DNA from: Teratosphaeria epicoccoides
Taxonomy: Eukaryota; Ascomycota; Dothideomycetes; Mycosphaerellales; Teratosphaeriaceae
Reading direction: 5' to 3'
Assembly: GCA_021401465.1 (NCBI GenBank)
Contig: JADDMT010000016.1
Location: 186,001 to 250,000, forward strand
Length of the DNA stretch: 64,000 nt
Both the position numbers and the translations under genes were made by a program. Below the pieces are notes generated by a model that was not told the origin of the DNA, did no database searches, and was given only the letters and a program-made list of their open reading frames with translations. Shown one piece after another: positions 42,028 through 53,110 of the stretch (position 1 is its first letter; each line of letters opens with the position of its first letter).

Positions 42028-42985
42028 TCACCTCGCGAGATTAGCCGGTGGCTGGGTCGGTGGTCCCTCAGGAGTTACATATGCCTTCGTCATACCGCCA
42101 TCAATAACAAAGTCGGTGCCGTTGACAAAGCTTGCCTCGTCACTAGCCAGAAACAGCACGCCCTGCGCCTGCTCAATAGCCTCACCAAAGCGTCCAGTAG
42201 GGAAATGGATCTCACGCCTCTGCCTCTTGGCCGCATCATCGCCGAGCCAGTCCTGTAGCAGAGGGGTGTTGAGTGGGGCCGGGCAGAGCGAGTTGAAGCG
42301 GTAGCCTTCACGGGCGTGGACGATGGCGAGTTCGCGGGTCATAGCCAGGACAGCACCTTTAGACGCGGTGTAGGCAAGCTGGGGAGTGGCGGCCCCAACG
42401 AGGGCAACAACGGAAGCAGTGTTGATGATGCTGCCTCTGGTCTTGTTGTGCTTGCGGAGGGCGAGGACAGCATGCTTGCTGCCAAACCACACGCCCTTGA
42501 CGTTGATGTTGTGAGTCAGGTCCCAGATCTTCTCTGGGGTGGCGATGGCGTCTACGGTAATATTAGCATATCCATCCACTCGAGTACGACTGATCAATAC
42601 ACACCAGCATCGTCGGCATGCATGATACCGGCGTTGTTGAACATGACATCCAGACCACCCCACACATCGAGCTTAGCAACCGCCGCCTCAATATCGGCCT
42701 CCTTGGAGACATCGACCTTGACAGTCTCAACCTTGCCCTGCGCATGTGGCGCAAGCTCTTTGGCTTTTACAATGGCTTTGGCAAGTGCTGGCTCGGAGAT
42801 ATCGCACATCAAGACCGAGGCTCCTTCACGGAGAAACAATACTGTAGTCTCCAGGCCAATTCCACTGGACTTTGAGTCAGTTGACTGATGGTCCAGTATC
42901 ACACCATACGTGATTACCCGGCAGCACCAGTAATGAGTGCATTTTTGCCCGCGAGACGACCGCGCGGAGCAGTGCTGTTGGAACC
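42028..42985 (-). CDS. Short-chain dehydrogenase/reductase (classical SDR), 283 aa
   Basis: NAD(P)-dependent oxidoreductase with a Rossmann fold. Exons are 42985-42918, 42864-42605 and 42551-42028, separated by two 53-nt introns with CTGAC and CTAAT branch sites. The nucleotide motif TGAAGGIG (Thr19-Gly26) is formed across the first junction. Asp in MCDISE after strand 2 favours NAD(H) over NADP(H). NNAG (FNNAGIMHADDA), the catalytic Ser in NTASVVALVG and YTASKGAV (YxxxK) follow, and the FVNGTDFVIDGGM ending is typical of 2,5-diketo/3-oxoacyl-reductase-like SDRs. ATG 42985 is the only start in the frame of the Rossmann motif; an upstream ATG followed by GTATGT is out of phase. Substrate is unknown. 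Confidence 0.9.
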
Positions 42986-43896
42986 ATTCGTCTCAGCCTG
43001 CTCAGATCAGCAATCCATCGATAAATCGGTCACTTCGTTGACATACCATTCTGTTGAAGCGCGCTATGGCAGCAGAGTCTGGAATTTTTTCCTAAAGCGG
43101 CAAATGAATCCCTTTGTTTGCTCCTCTCACTGCGACGACGCAGATCAGAGCTCTCAGATCAACCGATTGTGGAGCTTGTTAGAGGACACAGAAGAACTGT
43201 TGAAAGTCGCGAAGAATGGTGTGCAATTGCTCGTGAATGTTGGGTATACGTGGTGTTACTCATAAGACAGCTGGAGGCAAATAGGCATGAACTCATCTCA
43301 CCGCTCTGATACGATAACTTAGATTTCTGCCCGCTTTTCCCGTGTGCCAACTTCGATAATTCCTATGACCGTGTTCGCAAGAGCGCGTGCACTGTCCAAT
43401 GAATTGCTTGGGAGACTCTGGCAAGTGTGCGATTTTGGTGCGAGAGCTTTCCGTAGTTGTGGATGACGTGGGCCCGAACGCGACAGTCGCGACAATGTGC
43501 CGCCCAAATGGCAGGACGATGCGGAGCCGGCTGTATGATGACAATGTCTGCCATGTCAAGCACCCGAGAAGCTGTTGCGTGGTGTATCTATCTCAGAAGA
43601 CGATAACCACAATCCATGATAGCGGCAATGAAGACAGTAGAGGTTCTGCTGGATTGAAAGCAGGCAAACTCATGCATCATGCATGTCAGCCGGCGGGAAG
43701 TGGGCATCGACGCGCCACGCGTGACGCGACGAACGCATTAGGGCACAGGATCCAGCTCCTTCGTTCGTTAAGGAAAGAGCCAACGGCCGCGTGATGAGGC
43801 GACGCGACGCCAAGACAGATTCATGATCATCAATCGTGTAGCCTTCTTCGTATCAGAAGCTTGTCGTGCTACAGCAATTATCCTCTCACCGCGATC
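42986..43896. other. Divergent intergenic region, ~0.9 kb
   Basis: Promoters of the SDR (-) and glutamine-synthetase-like (+) genes. Frames at 42888-43265 and 43387-43794 lack protein features. No repeat or RNA gene recognised. Confidence 0.4.
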
Positions 43897-45543
43897 ATGA
43901 CGATAACAGACGATCCATCAGAGTTGACCCATGATGACCTCAAGGATCTCTTGAAAGATGACAGTAGCGTCAAAGTGGGCGGCACGGACATTGACGGGGT
44001 GATCAGAGGAAAGTTGATGTCCAAGAAGAAGTTCTTCTCCATCGCAACGAGCGGCTTTGGCTTCTGCTCTGTGATCTTTGGCTGGGACATGCACGACCAG
44101 ACTTACTTCAAGGAGCTCAAGATTAGCAACAAGGCGAATGGATACAGAGATGTCATTGCAGAAGTGGATCTCAGCACATTCAGACGGATACCCTGGGAGA
44201 ACAATGTGCCGTTTTTCTTGTGCAGCTTCCGCGATCCAGATGGCGGAAGCCTCAGTGCATGTCCGAGAAGTCTGCTCGAAAGACAAGTAGCAAAGATTAA
44301 CAAGAAGAGCATGGGCGCTCTTGCAGGAGGTGAGTGCTGTGATTATTTTCACAGGAGCAGGAGCAGTAGCTTTGACGCAAAACATCTCAGTATCGTGTGC
44401 GGTCCATTGAAATGTCGCCCGCTGACGGCTTGCTTCAACACCAGCCGAGTATGAGTTCTTCACATTTCGAGCCCCAGAAGCACACCATCCATCGGCCAAC
44501 CACAGCGACCGCAATTCCAGCTCGACAGCCACGTTCCTGCAGAAGAATCCAGTAGATGCACTGCCCAGTCTGGAACAGGGAATGTTTGGCTACAGCCTGA
44601 CTCGACCTTCACACAACCAGGACTGGTACTATAACATCTACGACACATGCTCAAAGTTTCGATGCGATATCGAGGGTTGGCATACAGAGAGTGGCCCTGG
44701 TGTCTACGAAGCTGCATTAGAATACAGCCAGATCAGAGAGATGGCTGACAAGGCTGCGCTGTTCAAGCTTGCCGTCAAAAACACGTCGTCAAAGTACGGC
44801 ATCACGCCCTGCTTCATGGCAAAGCCGAGGCAAGGCCTTCCAGGAAACTCAGGCCATATTCATGTCAGCTTGTGCGACAAGACAACGAAATCCAACCTGT
44901 TTGCGCGTCAGAAGCCAGATCCCAATCCGCAGTACCAAGACACCGCGCATCTGTCTGATCTCGGTCGCCATTTCCTGGCCGGGATTCTGGAAGGCCTGCC
45001 CGATATCATGCCCATCGTTGCACCCACAATCAACAGCTACAAGCGACTTGTGGAGAACTTCTGGGCACCTGTCACTGTCTCATGGGGCTTAGAGCATCGC
45101 GCAGCTTCGATCAGACTCATTGCACCGCCTACAGCGCCTCCAAAGGCTACCCGATTCGAATTCAGAGTTCCAGGCGCAGACACGAATGCGTATCTAGTGC
45201 TTGCCGCCATCTTGGCCTTAGGCCATCGCGGTATCGAGAAGAAGCTTGAGATCCCGATACCACCGCTAGGCAAGAGTCAGGATGTCGGAGGAGCTGACGA
45301 CAAGGGTCAGAGGTTGGCGAAGTCCTTGAAGGAGGCTACGGAACGATTTGCTCGGAAGGAGAGTATTGCTCGGGAGGTGTTTGGCGACGACTTTGTGGAT
45401 CATTTTGCGGGCACTAGGGAGCATGAGATTAGGTTGTGGGACGAAGCTGTCACTGATTGGTAAGTGCAGCATTCGAGCTAGGTTTCGACGAAATTTCTAA
45501 CAAGTGCTGCAGGGAGGTCAAGCGTTATGTTGAGACAGTTTGA
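43897..45543 (+). CDS. Glutamine synthetase-like ligase (type I / FluG C-terminal type), 492 aa
   Basis: ATP-dependent gamma-glutamyl ligase of the GS superfamily; probably joins ammonia or an amine to glutamate, in the cytosol. Exons are 43897-44329, 44445-45459 and 45513-45543, with introns of 115 nt (GTGAGT..CACCAG) and 53 nt (GTAAGT..CTGCAG). The splice G|CC gives AGAEYEFF, as in relatives. N-terminal beta-grasp domain (VGGTDIDGVIRGKLMS) precedes a catalytic domain with GNSGHIHVSL, NSYKRL (ATP loop), EHRAASIRLI and GADTNAYLVLAAIL. The last exon encodes only ten residues. The fold and length match prokaryote-type GS-like proteins of fungi, not the main ~360-aa eukaryotic GS. Those proteins act on polyamines or have developmental roles in some species; substrate is undetermined here. 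Confidence 0.9.
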
Positions 45544-46085
45544 GAATTGCAGGGGATGGACAGAATGTACGACAGGACCCTTGCTTGTGAAGTCGACAAC
45601 AAGTACCAATCACTCTGTCTCGAAGCTCTTCGCAAGAGCTGCTCAGCGGAAACACGGACGACTTGCCGCGCCAACATAGTTCCAAGAGCAAGAACAAAGT
45701 ACAATGGATTAGCAGAACGAAGCTGTGCTGTCGCCCGCCAAGGTGATAGACTCGCCCTTACGCTGCGCCAAGATGATAGACTCGCCCTTACGCTGGGCCA
45801 TTGGTTTTGGGCCGCTGACGTCATCTATCGTGCGCCCATTTTCGCCCCCAAAAACCCAGAGCGCCAACGCTGCACATGTATTTGATGCTCGGTAAGAGAA
45901 TCTGCCCCGATATCTTCAATTTGCATCACTGTCGGGTACAGCTCGAGAGCGAGTGTTCCTTGAAGGACATCGAGAATTGTCGACGCGCTATGTAGACATG
46001 ACTGGTCCACGAAATTGCTGTACAAGATTGTACGAGTGAAGATGCGGAGAAAAAATGCGCTCGCCTGTACCGTGTAATTCCTTCT
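45544..46085. other. Convergent intergenic gap, ~0.54 kb
   Basis: Between the GS-like gene (+) and the copper transporter (-). It contains a two-copy 30-bp direct repeat (separate entry). No gene supported. Confidence 0.4.
45736..45795. repeat. Two tandem copies of a 30-bp unit
   Basis: 45736-45765 and 45766-45795 differ at one base (aggtgata versus agatgata) and share gatagactcgcccttacgc. A further ggcca follows, close to the unit start. The near identity suggests a recent duplication. Confidence 0.85.
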
Positions 46086-46701
46086 TCAATGGTGAGCGTC
46101 CTCCATCTGCGCGTACCGTCCGATCGCCAACTCGCCCACGAAGAGTCCCGCAAGAACAGATAAGAAGTAGCCGACATTCAGCGTCATGACAGCAAGCATA
46201 CTGGGACAGCATCAGCATATGCGCGAAGTCAAGCAACGTTGGCACTTACAGCAAGTATCCAAGCCCAGCCTGCACAGTGAAGATACAAGCCCTCGGCAAA
46301 TCCGTGCTAAATCTCCACGGCACAGCCTGCACCAAGTGACGCGGCGACCTAACAACCTTCACCCTCTCATCTAGCCCTCTCGTCGTGAGCGTCGCCTCCG
46401 CCATCTTGTCACCTCCCGCTCCGATCAGCTGCCTCTCCCGGTCCGCTTCAGTCTCGCCCGCGACCACAATATATCTGCGGTTGACAGCCTTGTCGTGCCA
46501 TTTCTGCTCCAGCGTATGTCTGTACGCCAGCAGTATGCGGCTGATGACGGCAAGAACGAGGAGAAAGATACAGGTGCCCGCGTACGCGCCTGTGGTTCTG
46601 GGCGTCCATGCTGAAGAGTAGAGAGGCGTGCTGTGGTCTGTGGTGAAGACCATTGACATTGAGGACATGCCGTCTGACATGCCGCTCATGTCCATATCCA
46701 T
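46086..46701 (-). CDS. CTR-family copper transporter, 188 aa
   Basis: High- or low-affinity Cu(I) channel of the plasma or vacuolar membrane. Exons 46701-46250 and 46200-46086 are joined over a 49-nt intron (GTAAGT..CCCAG). The N-terminus is a Met-rich copper-binding tail (MDMDMSGMSDGMSSMSM). Helix 1 is CIFLLVLAVISRILLAY, and a basic/acidic cytoplasmic loop follows. The pore motif MxxxM appears as MLAVM in helix 2 at the start of exon 2, and helix 3 has the GxxxG packing motif (GLFVGELAIG). Without exon 2 the protein would lack the pore, so the splice is required. The tail ends DAHH. The short single Met cluster is more like Ctr2 or short Ctr3-type proteins. Confidence 0.94.
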
Positions 46702-47369
46702 TGTGGTGGGTCCGGCGTGGCTTAATGGCCCAGCTTTTGAGTATCTGTAGTCTGTGCCTCAGGGATCTGTCGTTTTCTTGATGCTGCTGTGACAGCTAGA
46801 TGGATTCAGGCTGTGTGCAACTGGAAGTCAAGGCCTCTGCTGGACGCCCGTATCCTAGAAGTTCCGCCAAGATGCCAACTTCCGGTGTTTTACTTGGAGG
46901 TCCAGGTTGCCTTGAGTTGCCGCACATGCACTCAAATCACGTTACTCGCGTTGAGGCGCGGCGTCAAGTTGGTCGTGATGGGGATTTTCAGCGAATGTGA
47001 CTGTACGAAATCAGCATGTCCACCTACCTTCCCAGGCAGCATGATGACCTCTGGCGACTTCCAGAGTCGAGAAGGTTGCGTCTTTGAGGCAGTTTCCCGG
47101 ATGAAGACTAGCATTGAGCACATTTATTCATAAGTGGCGGCGAAACACGCCCCAGCCCTCCGGACACGTGTGATGATAAAGCCAAATTCGTGGGGGGATA
47201 AGCGCAGCCCTCAATTTCCTGCGCCGGCAGCGCTTTTGAATTCTGGCGCTTTTCAGTAGTACGAGTTTTGTGTACAATGATGAGTGATGGGTATTTGACC
47301 ATGAAGAAGCTCCCAGCAGTGAGCGGTTTCACGAAAAAGGCATAGATATACACAAAGTACAAGTCCTTT
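46702..47369. other. Intergenic, ~0.67 kb
   Basis: Copper transporter promoter and 3' flank of glutathione synthetase (same strand). Nothing recognised. Confidence 0.4.
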
Positions 47370-48890
47370 TCAGCCAACAAGCTTGGGGCAGTCGAAACAG
47401 CCGTAACCCTTGACCACACTCATCTCGTTCACAGCTGCAGGCTTAGTCTTGAACGCCCAACCTGCTGCCTCATTCTTCAGGACATGGATGTTGTTTCCGC
47501 CGCTTTTACGCCAGATACAAGTTCCAAGAACTCCGAGCTCAGAAATCACTTCGCCATCATATGGCTCTTCACCTGCAAGGAGCAAACTCCGGGTAATGGG
47601 TGGCTCGATCAAGCGCATTAAGGTGTAGTGCTTCAGCCTTTTGGCTGGAGATTCCGAGACGAACTTCAGGATGTCGGTGCGGTAGATGTTGTTTCCTCCG
47701 CCCTCCAGGTTTGGCTTCAAGACGTAGCTTTTCGAGGCTTCTGGGTTCGATGCAATGCTGCGCCCTTGCGCGGAGTCGAGCGGTATCATAGGCATGAACG
47801 TTGCCATTACTTCCTCCCTGAGCTGCGAGCTCGATCCTGGAAGAAACGCTCCCAGCGTCGCTGCATCTGTGAGTGCCTGCTGCACAATCTTCAGAGTGCT
47901 CAAATGCGTCAAGAAATCCGGCGCTTTGATCGAGCGACTCATCTCCAGCCTTAGCCGCGTTTCTTTCCCACGTGGGAAGCGCTCGCCATACTCGAACGGC
48001 TCGAAACCTGCACGAAAGTAGATTACGCTAACCTCGAGCGATCTTTTGCTGTCAAGCGAGGGTCGATACAGCAACTCACGTGAAGACGTGAGCTCGGTAT
48101 GTTTGAGTACGTCAGGCCAATCACAACGGAAGCACGGGATATCTTGATCCCAGAGGGCGTACTCGATGGGTCGTTCGTCCGTGGTATTGACGTTGAAGAT
48201 CTGGACTGGCATGAGTATGCATCTGGGCAAAGGCCGCTGAACCTCAGCGGTTGCTGAGGAGGTGTAGAGATTGTGCGCCTGCGCCAGACACGACACAACA
48301 TTGTCAATGTTTGGCCACTCTGGCGCTAGTTGATTTACGTCTGCCCTTCTGACTCGATGGAGATGATGGTGCATACGCGAAACATGACTGGCATGACAAG
48401 ATCCAGCAAGGCAAGTCGTGTTGACTTCGACCTGCTTCAATTCAGCATCTGCGTGGCTGACGCCGTCGAGCATATAATCGCATCTGAATATGCCGCATAT
48501 GATGTTCTGTGAAATACCAGCAGCTTTGACCTGTTCATAAATGTCCCACAGCGTGGAGAGGAACTCGTCGTGCTCGAGTAAAGGTGCGAGTATATTCGAG
48601 AGCCAAGTCTCGTCCGCAGCTGCTCGCATGTAAACCTCATTTATTGCCGTCTGAAGCTTGACTGCTTGATCGAAGCATCGCCGTGAGAATGCTGTTGGGA
48701 GGACAGAGACATTGTATCCTATCGACGGTACCTTTGCCTCGGTTGCATGTGGCAATAGCTTGATTTGGTTTCCATGGACAATCTGGTAGTCGTGAATTGC
48801 TTGGACGACTTGTATCAATTCATCTTCCAAAAAGCCATGAATGCGAGCCCCAGGAGATGGGCAGTCCGGTGAGTGATATCGGGTGGTCAT
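47370..48890 (-). CDS. GSH2: Glutathione synthetase, 506 aa
   Basis: ATP-grasp ligase that adds glycine to gamma-glutamylcysteine, the last step of glutathione synthesis, in the cytosol. ATG 48890 is the first true start; the frame is open further upstream but only from a non-ATG codon. Family blocks are GYNVSVLPTAFSR, GIFRCDYMLD with KQVEVNTTCLAGSCHASHVS, YFRAGFEPFEYG, the ATP loop KPNLEGGGNNIYR, LMRLIEPP, EVISELGVLGTCIWR and the terminal AGWAFKTKPAAVNEMSVVKG with YGCFDCPKLV. Single exon. Length is the usual ~480-510 aa. It is the upstream neighbour of the copper transporter on the same strand, which fits a thiol/metal link but is not proof of co-regulation. Confidence 0.95.
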   Translation of the reverse strand: MTTRYHSPDCPSPGARIHGFLEDELIQVVQAIHDYQIVHGNQIKLLPHATEAKVPSIGYNVSVLPTAFSRRCFDQAVKLQTAINEVYMRAAADETWLSNILAPLLEHDEFLSTLWDIYEQVKAAGISQNIICGIFRCDYMLDGVSHADAELKQVEVNTTCLAGSCHASHVSRMHHHLHRVRRADVNQLAPEWPNIDNVVSCLAQAHNLYTSSATAEVQRPLPRCILMPVQIFNVNTTDERPIEYALWDQDIPCFRCDWPDVLKHTELTSSRELLYRPSLDSKRSLEVSVIYFRAGFEPFEYGERFPRGKETRLRLEMSRSIKAPDFLTHLSTLKIVQQALTDAATLGAFLPGSSSQLREEVMATFMPMIPLDSAQGRSIASNPEASKSYVLKPNLEGGGNNIYRTDILKFVSESPAKRLKHYTLMRLIEPPITRSLLLAGEEPYDGEVISELGVLGTCIWRKSGGNNIHVLKNEAAGWAFKTKPAAVNEMSVVKGYGCFDCPKLVG

Positions 48891-49381
48891 ATCAGCAGGC
48901 GATTGTTGAATCTCCTGCTTCGGAATTTTGTCTACATGGCCACGTCGAAGTGCCTCCCGAAGAATCTGGAATCCGCCAATTGTGGTGAGGGTCACTGGTA
49001 GTGATCAATGGTACTTATTGCATATGATAGTGACCGACGGCAGGCCGTGTTGACGGCTAGGATGACAACGATCGATGCTGAAAAGTGTACCAAAGGTACA
49101 TGTGGTTAATGCCCGTATTCTCCCGAGGTATCGCAGTCGTGGTTGGTCGTGATGTCCAAAAGCAGCAGTGACGCTTGCACGCCGACGTCGGTGCTTCCGA
49201 CATCGCGGGACCCTTTTCGCCAAAGGCTGGGGAAGACGCATCCGAGGTCAAGTCTACATTGTGCCAGCCCGTCAAAGCTTGGAGGATATGAGCTGCAGCT
49301 ACCATTGTTGTCTCGTGCCAGAGCATTGAGAGACAAATATCCCACGGGCTCACCTTTCACGCAGAGCTCGTTTAGCGAACC
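48891..49381. promoter_or_regulatory. Divergent promoter, GSH2 / PrpD
   Basis: 491 bp between start codons of glutathione synthetase (-) and 2-methylcitrate dehydratase (+). It contains both promoters. No specific motif identified. Confidence 0.45.
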
Positions 49382-51117
49382 ATGTCCTCCCTCGCTAGCA
49401 GGACATTTGCTCGCTCAGCAGTTCGCAGCAGCATTCGAAGCAGCGCGAGAACTCCACTTAATTGTGCGAGACCAGCTCAGCAACAACAATCTTTTCTCAG
49501 ACATTCCGTCCAGCAATACACACCCAGACAGCAGAGCGTGAGAGCCTTCAGCGCCAGTATGCAGAGCAAGTCAGCTATGGCGGATCCAGCGCCGGCTGCG
49601 GAATTCGACAAGGAAATTGTGAACATGGCCAAATATGCGCACAGCTTCAAGGTCGAGTCGGATCTTGCTGTATGTAGTCGATGAAGCATTGATGATGCGC
49701 AAATGCCAATAGAGACTGATGAGTGGGCTAGATTGACACTGCTCGCTTCGTCTTCCTCGACACCCTCGGCTGCGGTCTCGAGGCCCTCCGATTCCCTCAA
49801 TGCACTAAGCTGCTCGGCCCGGTCGTGCCAGGCACCATCGTCCCCAATGGCACTCGCGTCCCAGGTACTCCGTACGTCCTCGACCCAATTCTCGGAGCTT
49901 TCAACATCGGTGCTGCGATCAGATGGCTTGACTTCAACGACTGTTGGCTGGCAGCCGAATGGGGCCACCCGTCAGACAACCTGGGTGCTATCCTCTCGAT
50001 TGCAGACTGGGCAAACCGCACCAACAAGAATGGCGGTAACGTTGCCAATGGCAAGATCTTCACTGTTCAGGACGTGTTGGAGTCTATGGTCAAGGCACAC
50101 GAGATCCAGGGCTGCATGGCGTTGGAGAACAGCTTCAACAAGGTCGGATTGGACCATGTTGTCCTTGTCAAGGTCGCATCTACCGGTGTGGCTGCCCAGA
50201 TGCTTGGGCTTTCTGAGGCACAGACCCGCGATGCCATCTCACAGGCTTGGGTCGATGGTCAGAGCATGCGCACGTACCGTCACTCCCCCAACACCATGTC
50301 TCGTAAGTCCTGGGCTGCAGGTGACGCCTGCCAACGTGCAGTCGACATTGTCATGAAGGTCCAGAAGGGCGAGGGAGGCATGGCAAGTGTTCTCACTGCG
50401 CCAACTTGGGGTTTCTACGATGTCAACTTCCACGGCAAGCGATTCGACTTTCAACGGCCGTACGGCACATACGTGATGGAGAACGTGCTGTTCAAGGTTT
50501 CATACCCAGCCGAGTTCCACTCACAGACTGCAGTCGAGGCTGCGCAGCGTTTGAACAAAAAGCTGGCTGCTATGGGCAAGACGGCCCAGGATATCGAGGA
50601 CGTCACCAACCGGACACACGAGGCGTGTATCAGAATCATCGATAAGCAATTCAAGGCCATGGACAACTACGCCGACAGAGATCACTGCGTGCAATACATG
50701 GTCGCGACCATGTTCGTGTTCAACAGGCTGGAGGCAAGCGATTACCCTGATGACTCGGAAGCCGCACAGAGCCCGCTCGTTGAAAGCCTCAGGAAGCGCA
50801 TCAAGTGTGTGGAAGACCCGCAGTTCACCAAAGACTACCACGACCCGGAGAAGAGGACGATATCCAACGCGTTGACCGTGCGTCTGAAGGACGGCACTAC
50901 ATTGGAGGAGGAGGTTGTGGAAGCACCACTGGGACACAGACTCAGGAGAGAGGAAGCCAAGCCACACATCCTGGCCAAATTCGAGAGACACCTTTCGCCG
51001 CACTTTGCGAAGGACCAGGTGAAGAAGATCGTGGATCTGGGTAACAACCCGGCTGCATTGTACAAGATGCCGGTGGATGAGTATGTGGACTTGTATGTCA
51101 AGGAGAAGATTTTGTAG
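49382..51117 (+). CDS. 2-methylcitrate dehydratase (PrpD), mitochondrial, 557 aa
   Basis: Dehydrates 2-methylcitrate to 2-methyl-cis-aconitate in the methylcitrate cycle that clears propionyl-CoA, in mitochondria. Exon 1 (49382-49669) supplies a long Ser/Arg/Gln presequence (MSSLASRTFARSAVRSSIRS) and EIVNMAKYAHSF. After a 62-nt intron (GTATGT..GCTAG), exon 2 (49732-51117) continues TARFVFLDTLGCGLEALRFP. PrpD/MmgE blocks are RWLDFNDCWLAAEWGHPSDN, ALENSFNKVGLDHV, WVDGQSMRTYRHSPNTMSRK, SWAAGDACQRAVDI, KVSYPAEFHSQTAVEAA and YADRDHCVQYMVA. Family length is ~480-500 aa plus the targeting peptide. Confidence 0.95.
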
Positions 51118-51443
51118 TTCACCTCAGATGTTCGGTTTTGACGGATGCGGCATCACGATGAAGCGTGAGTCAGGTACTTCAGACAACTTCTTGCTTGCAC
51201 CTCCAATTTCCCGATGCTCTAACATCAGTCTGGACTGCCATGTAAGTCATCAGATAGTCAGTTCGTCGATGATCGTACCAAAATGTCGGTCGGCACCTGG
51301 CCTTCCCACTCGGCGTGCCGATCACGACGTCAGGCCCCTGAAAACTAGCGCAGCTTAGTCGCAACTTCGACAGCCTTAACGCAATGATGAGATAGTGGCC
51401 GCTCAATAGGACAACATACCTGAACATAATTCTATAGACACAA
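51118..51443. other. Intergenic, 326 bp
   Basis: Short gap between PrpD and MRS2 on the same strand. Nothing recognised. Confidence 0.4.
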
Positions 51444-53110
51444 ATGAAAGCCGCTCATGGCTTTTTCGCGCCATCTGTATGCCTCTTGCGCTTTCTGCGA
51501 TGCCAACTCGAGGCGCAAAACCCAAAATGCGCGATAGCAGTACGACCCAAAGCCACCCTCAGCCGACCTTGTCGAGGAATGACTACAGCAAACCGCACAT
51601 GCCTCGCGCCCATATCTCCGACTAATCGCTTTGCGAGCCATGAAAGACACAGGCCCAGTGCGAAACGCGACTTTTCCACAACGTCTACGCTGCATGAGGG
51701 ATTTTGGAGACGCTTGAGGAACTCGCAGCAGAAGAATGGGCAAAATCGTCTGAGACAGGGCGATTTGCCAGCACTGCCGGGCTTCTTGGACGATGCGGGA
51801 TTGGGAGGAAGGGTCTTTAAGCCGGGGAATGAAATGAGGTTGAGGTGTACCGAGTTTGACGAGCATGGGAACGTGACGTTGGTCAATGGAGAGTTCAGGA
51901 AGAGCGAGTTGATTCAGAAGGTAGGATATACACAAGAGATCATGCGTCTAAAATGTTGCTGACATGGTAGATGTAGTACTCGCTCCTGCCGCGAGACTTG
52001 CGCAAGATCGACAGCTCTGTGATACCGCATATACTGATCCGACCTTCAGCGATCCTCATCAACCTGCTGCACTTGCGCTGTCTGATCAAGCATAATCGAG
52101 TCCTCGTGTTCGATGTGTATGGCTCTACAGACTCTTATGCGCAGAGTCTGTTCATGTACGATCTGGAAGGGAAGCTACGGCAGAAGCAGTCGAGCGCAGC
52201 TGCTGTTACGGATGGAAAGCTGCCGTACGAATTTCGCGCCCTGGAAGCTGTTCTTATCTCAGCCACCACTGGGCTCGAGTCCGAGTTTGAGGGCGTTCGC
52301 GAGCCTGTTGTTGGAGTTCTGAGGGAGCTGGAGGAGGATATTGACCGCGACAAGCTCCGTCATCTGCTCATCTACAGTAAGAAATTGGGCACCTTTGAGC
52401 AAAAAGCGCGTCTTGTCCGCGAAGCCATCGACGATATTCTGGAGGCTGATGACGACTTGGCCGCAATGTATCTCACCGAGAAAGCTGAAGGCAAGGAGCG
52501 AGAAGAAGACAACCATGAGGAAGTCGAGCTTCTTCTGGAGTCCTACCTCCGTGTCGCCGACGAAGTCGTACAGGTCTCTTCCAGTCTAGTCTCGTCCATC
52601 CGAAACACCGAAGAAATTGTTCGCGCAATCCTGGATGCCAACCGCAACAGCTTGATGCTCCTGGACCTCAAATTCACCATCGGCACTCTAGGAATCACCG
52701 TCGGCATGTTCATCGCGGCCCTCTACGGCATGAACCTCGAGAACTTCATCGAAGAAAGCAACTACGGCTTCTTCGGCGTCACGGTCTTCAGCACCACGCT
52801 CTCCATCCTTGCGTCATACTACGGTTTGCGAAAGCTGCGGAAAATTCAGCGGCTCTCGATGTGGGGCGAGGGTCCCTCAGGTGGTAAATGGAATCGATAC
52901 ATGTATGGAAGAGGTGGCAAAGGCGGCTGGAGAGATCTTGAGAGTCCGCTTGGTATGAGTGGGGACGCGGATCTGACTGGTCGACCACTGGGTGAGGCTG
53001 TGGGCGCGATTAAGCAGGCGGATCGGATGAGGATGTGGAGAGAGATGTACTCCACGCTGGCAAAGATTCAGAAGGATCCGAATGCGTTGCCGCCGGTTTT
53101 GAAGAGGTAG
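51444..53110 (+). CDS. MRS2: Mitochondrial magnesium channel Mrs2 (CorA family), 536 aa
   Basis: Pentameric inner-membrane Mg(2+) channel. Exon 1 (51444-51920) carries a basic presequence with an FSTTST-like cleavage region, then LRCTEFDEHGNVTLVNGEF and KSELIQK. A 56-nt intron (GTAGGA, branch CTGAC, TGTAG) leads to exon 2 (51977-53110), YSLLPRDLRKIDSSV. The matrix domain is helical and charged (ALEAVLISATTGLESEF, LLESYLRVADEVVQ). Two membrane helices flank the selectivity motif Gly-Met-Asn (residues 410-412, in LYGMNLENF): TIGTLGITVGMFIAAL and VFSTTLSILASYYGL. The C-terminus is basic, as required for matrix-side topology. Length is within the 400-550 aa range of fungal Mrs2/Lpe10. Confidence 0.96.

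Noticed and set aside
42996..43049. Extra 5' exon of the SDR gene (ATG followed by GTATGT)
   Set aside because: Joining it to the next exon is out of phase with the TGAAGGIG frame; ATG 42985 lies in the correct frame.
37673..48890. A secondary-metabolite cluster (dioxygenase, SDR, GS-like, transporter, GSH synthetase)
   Set aside because: No backbone PKS, NRPS or terpene synthase and no pathway regulator; genes are interspersed with housekeeping functions on both strands.
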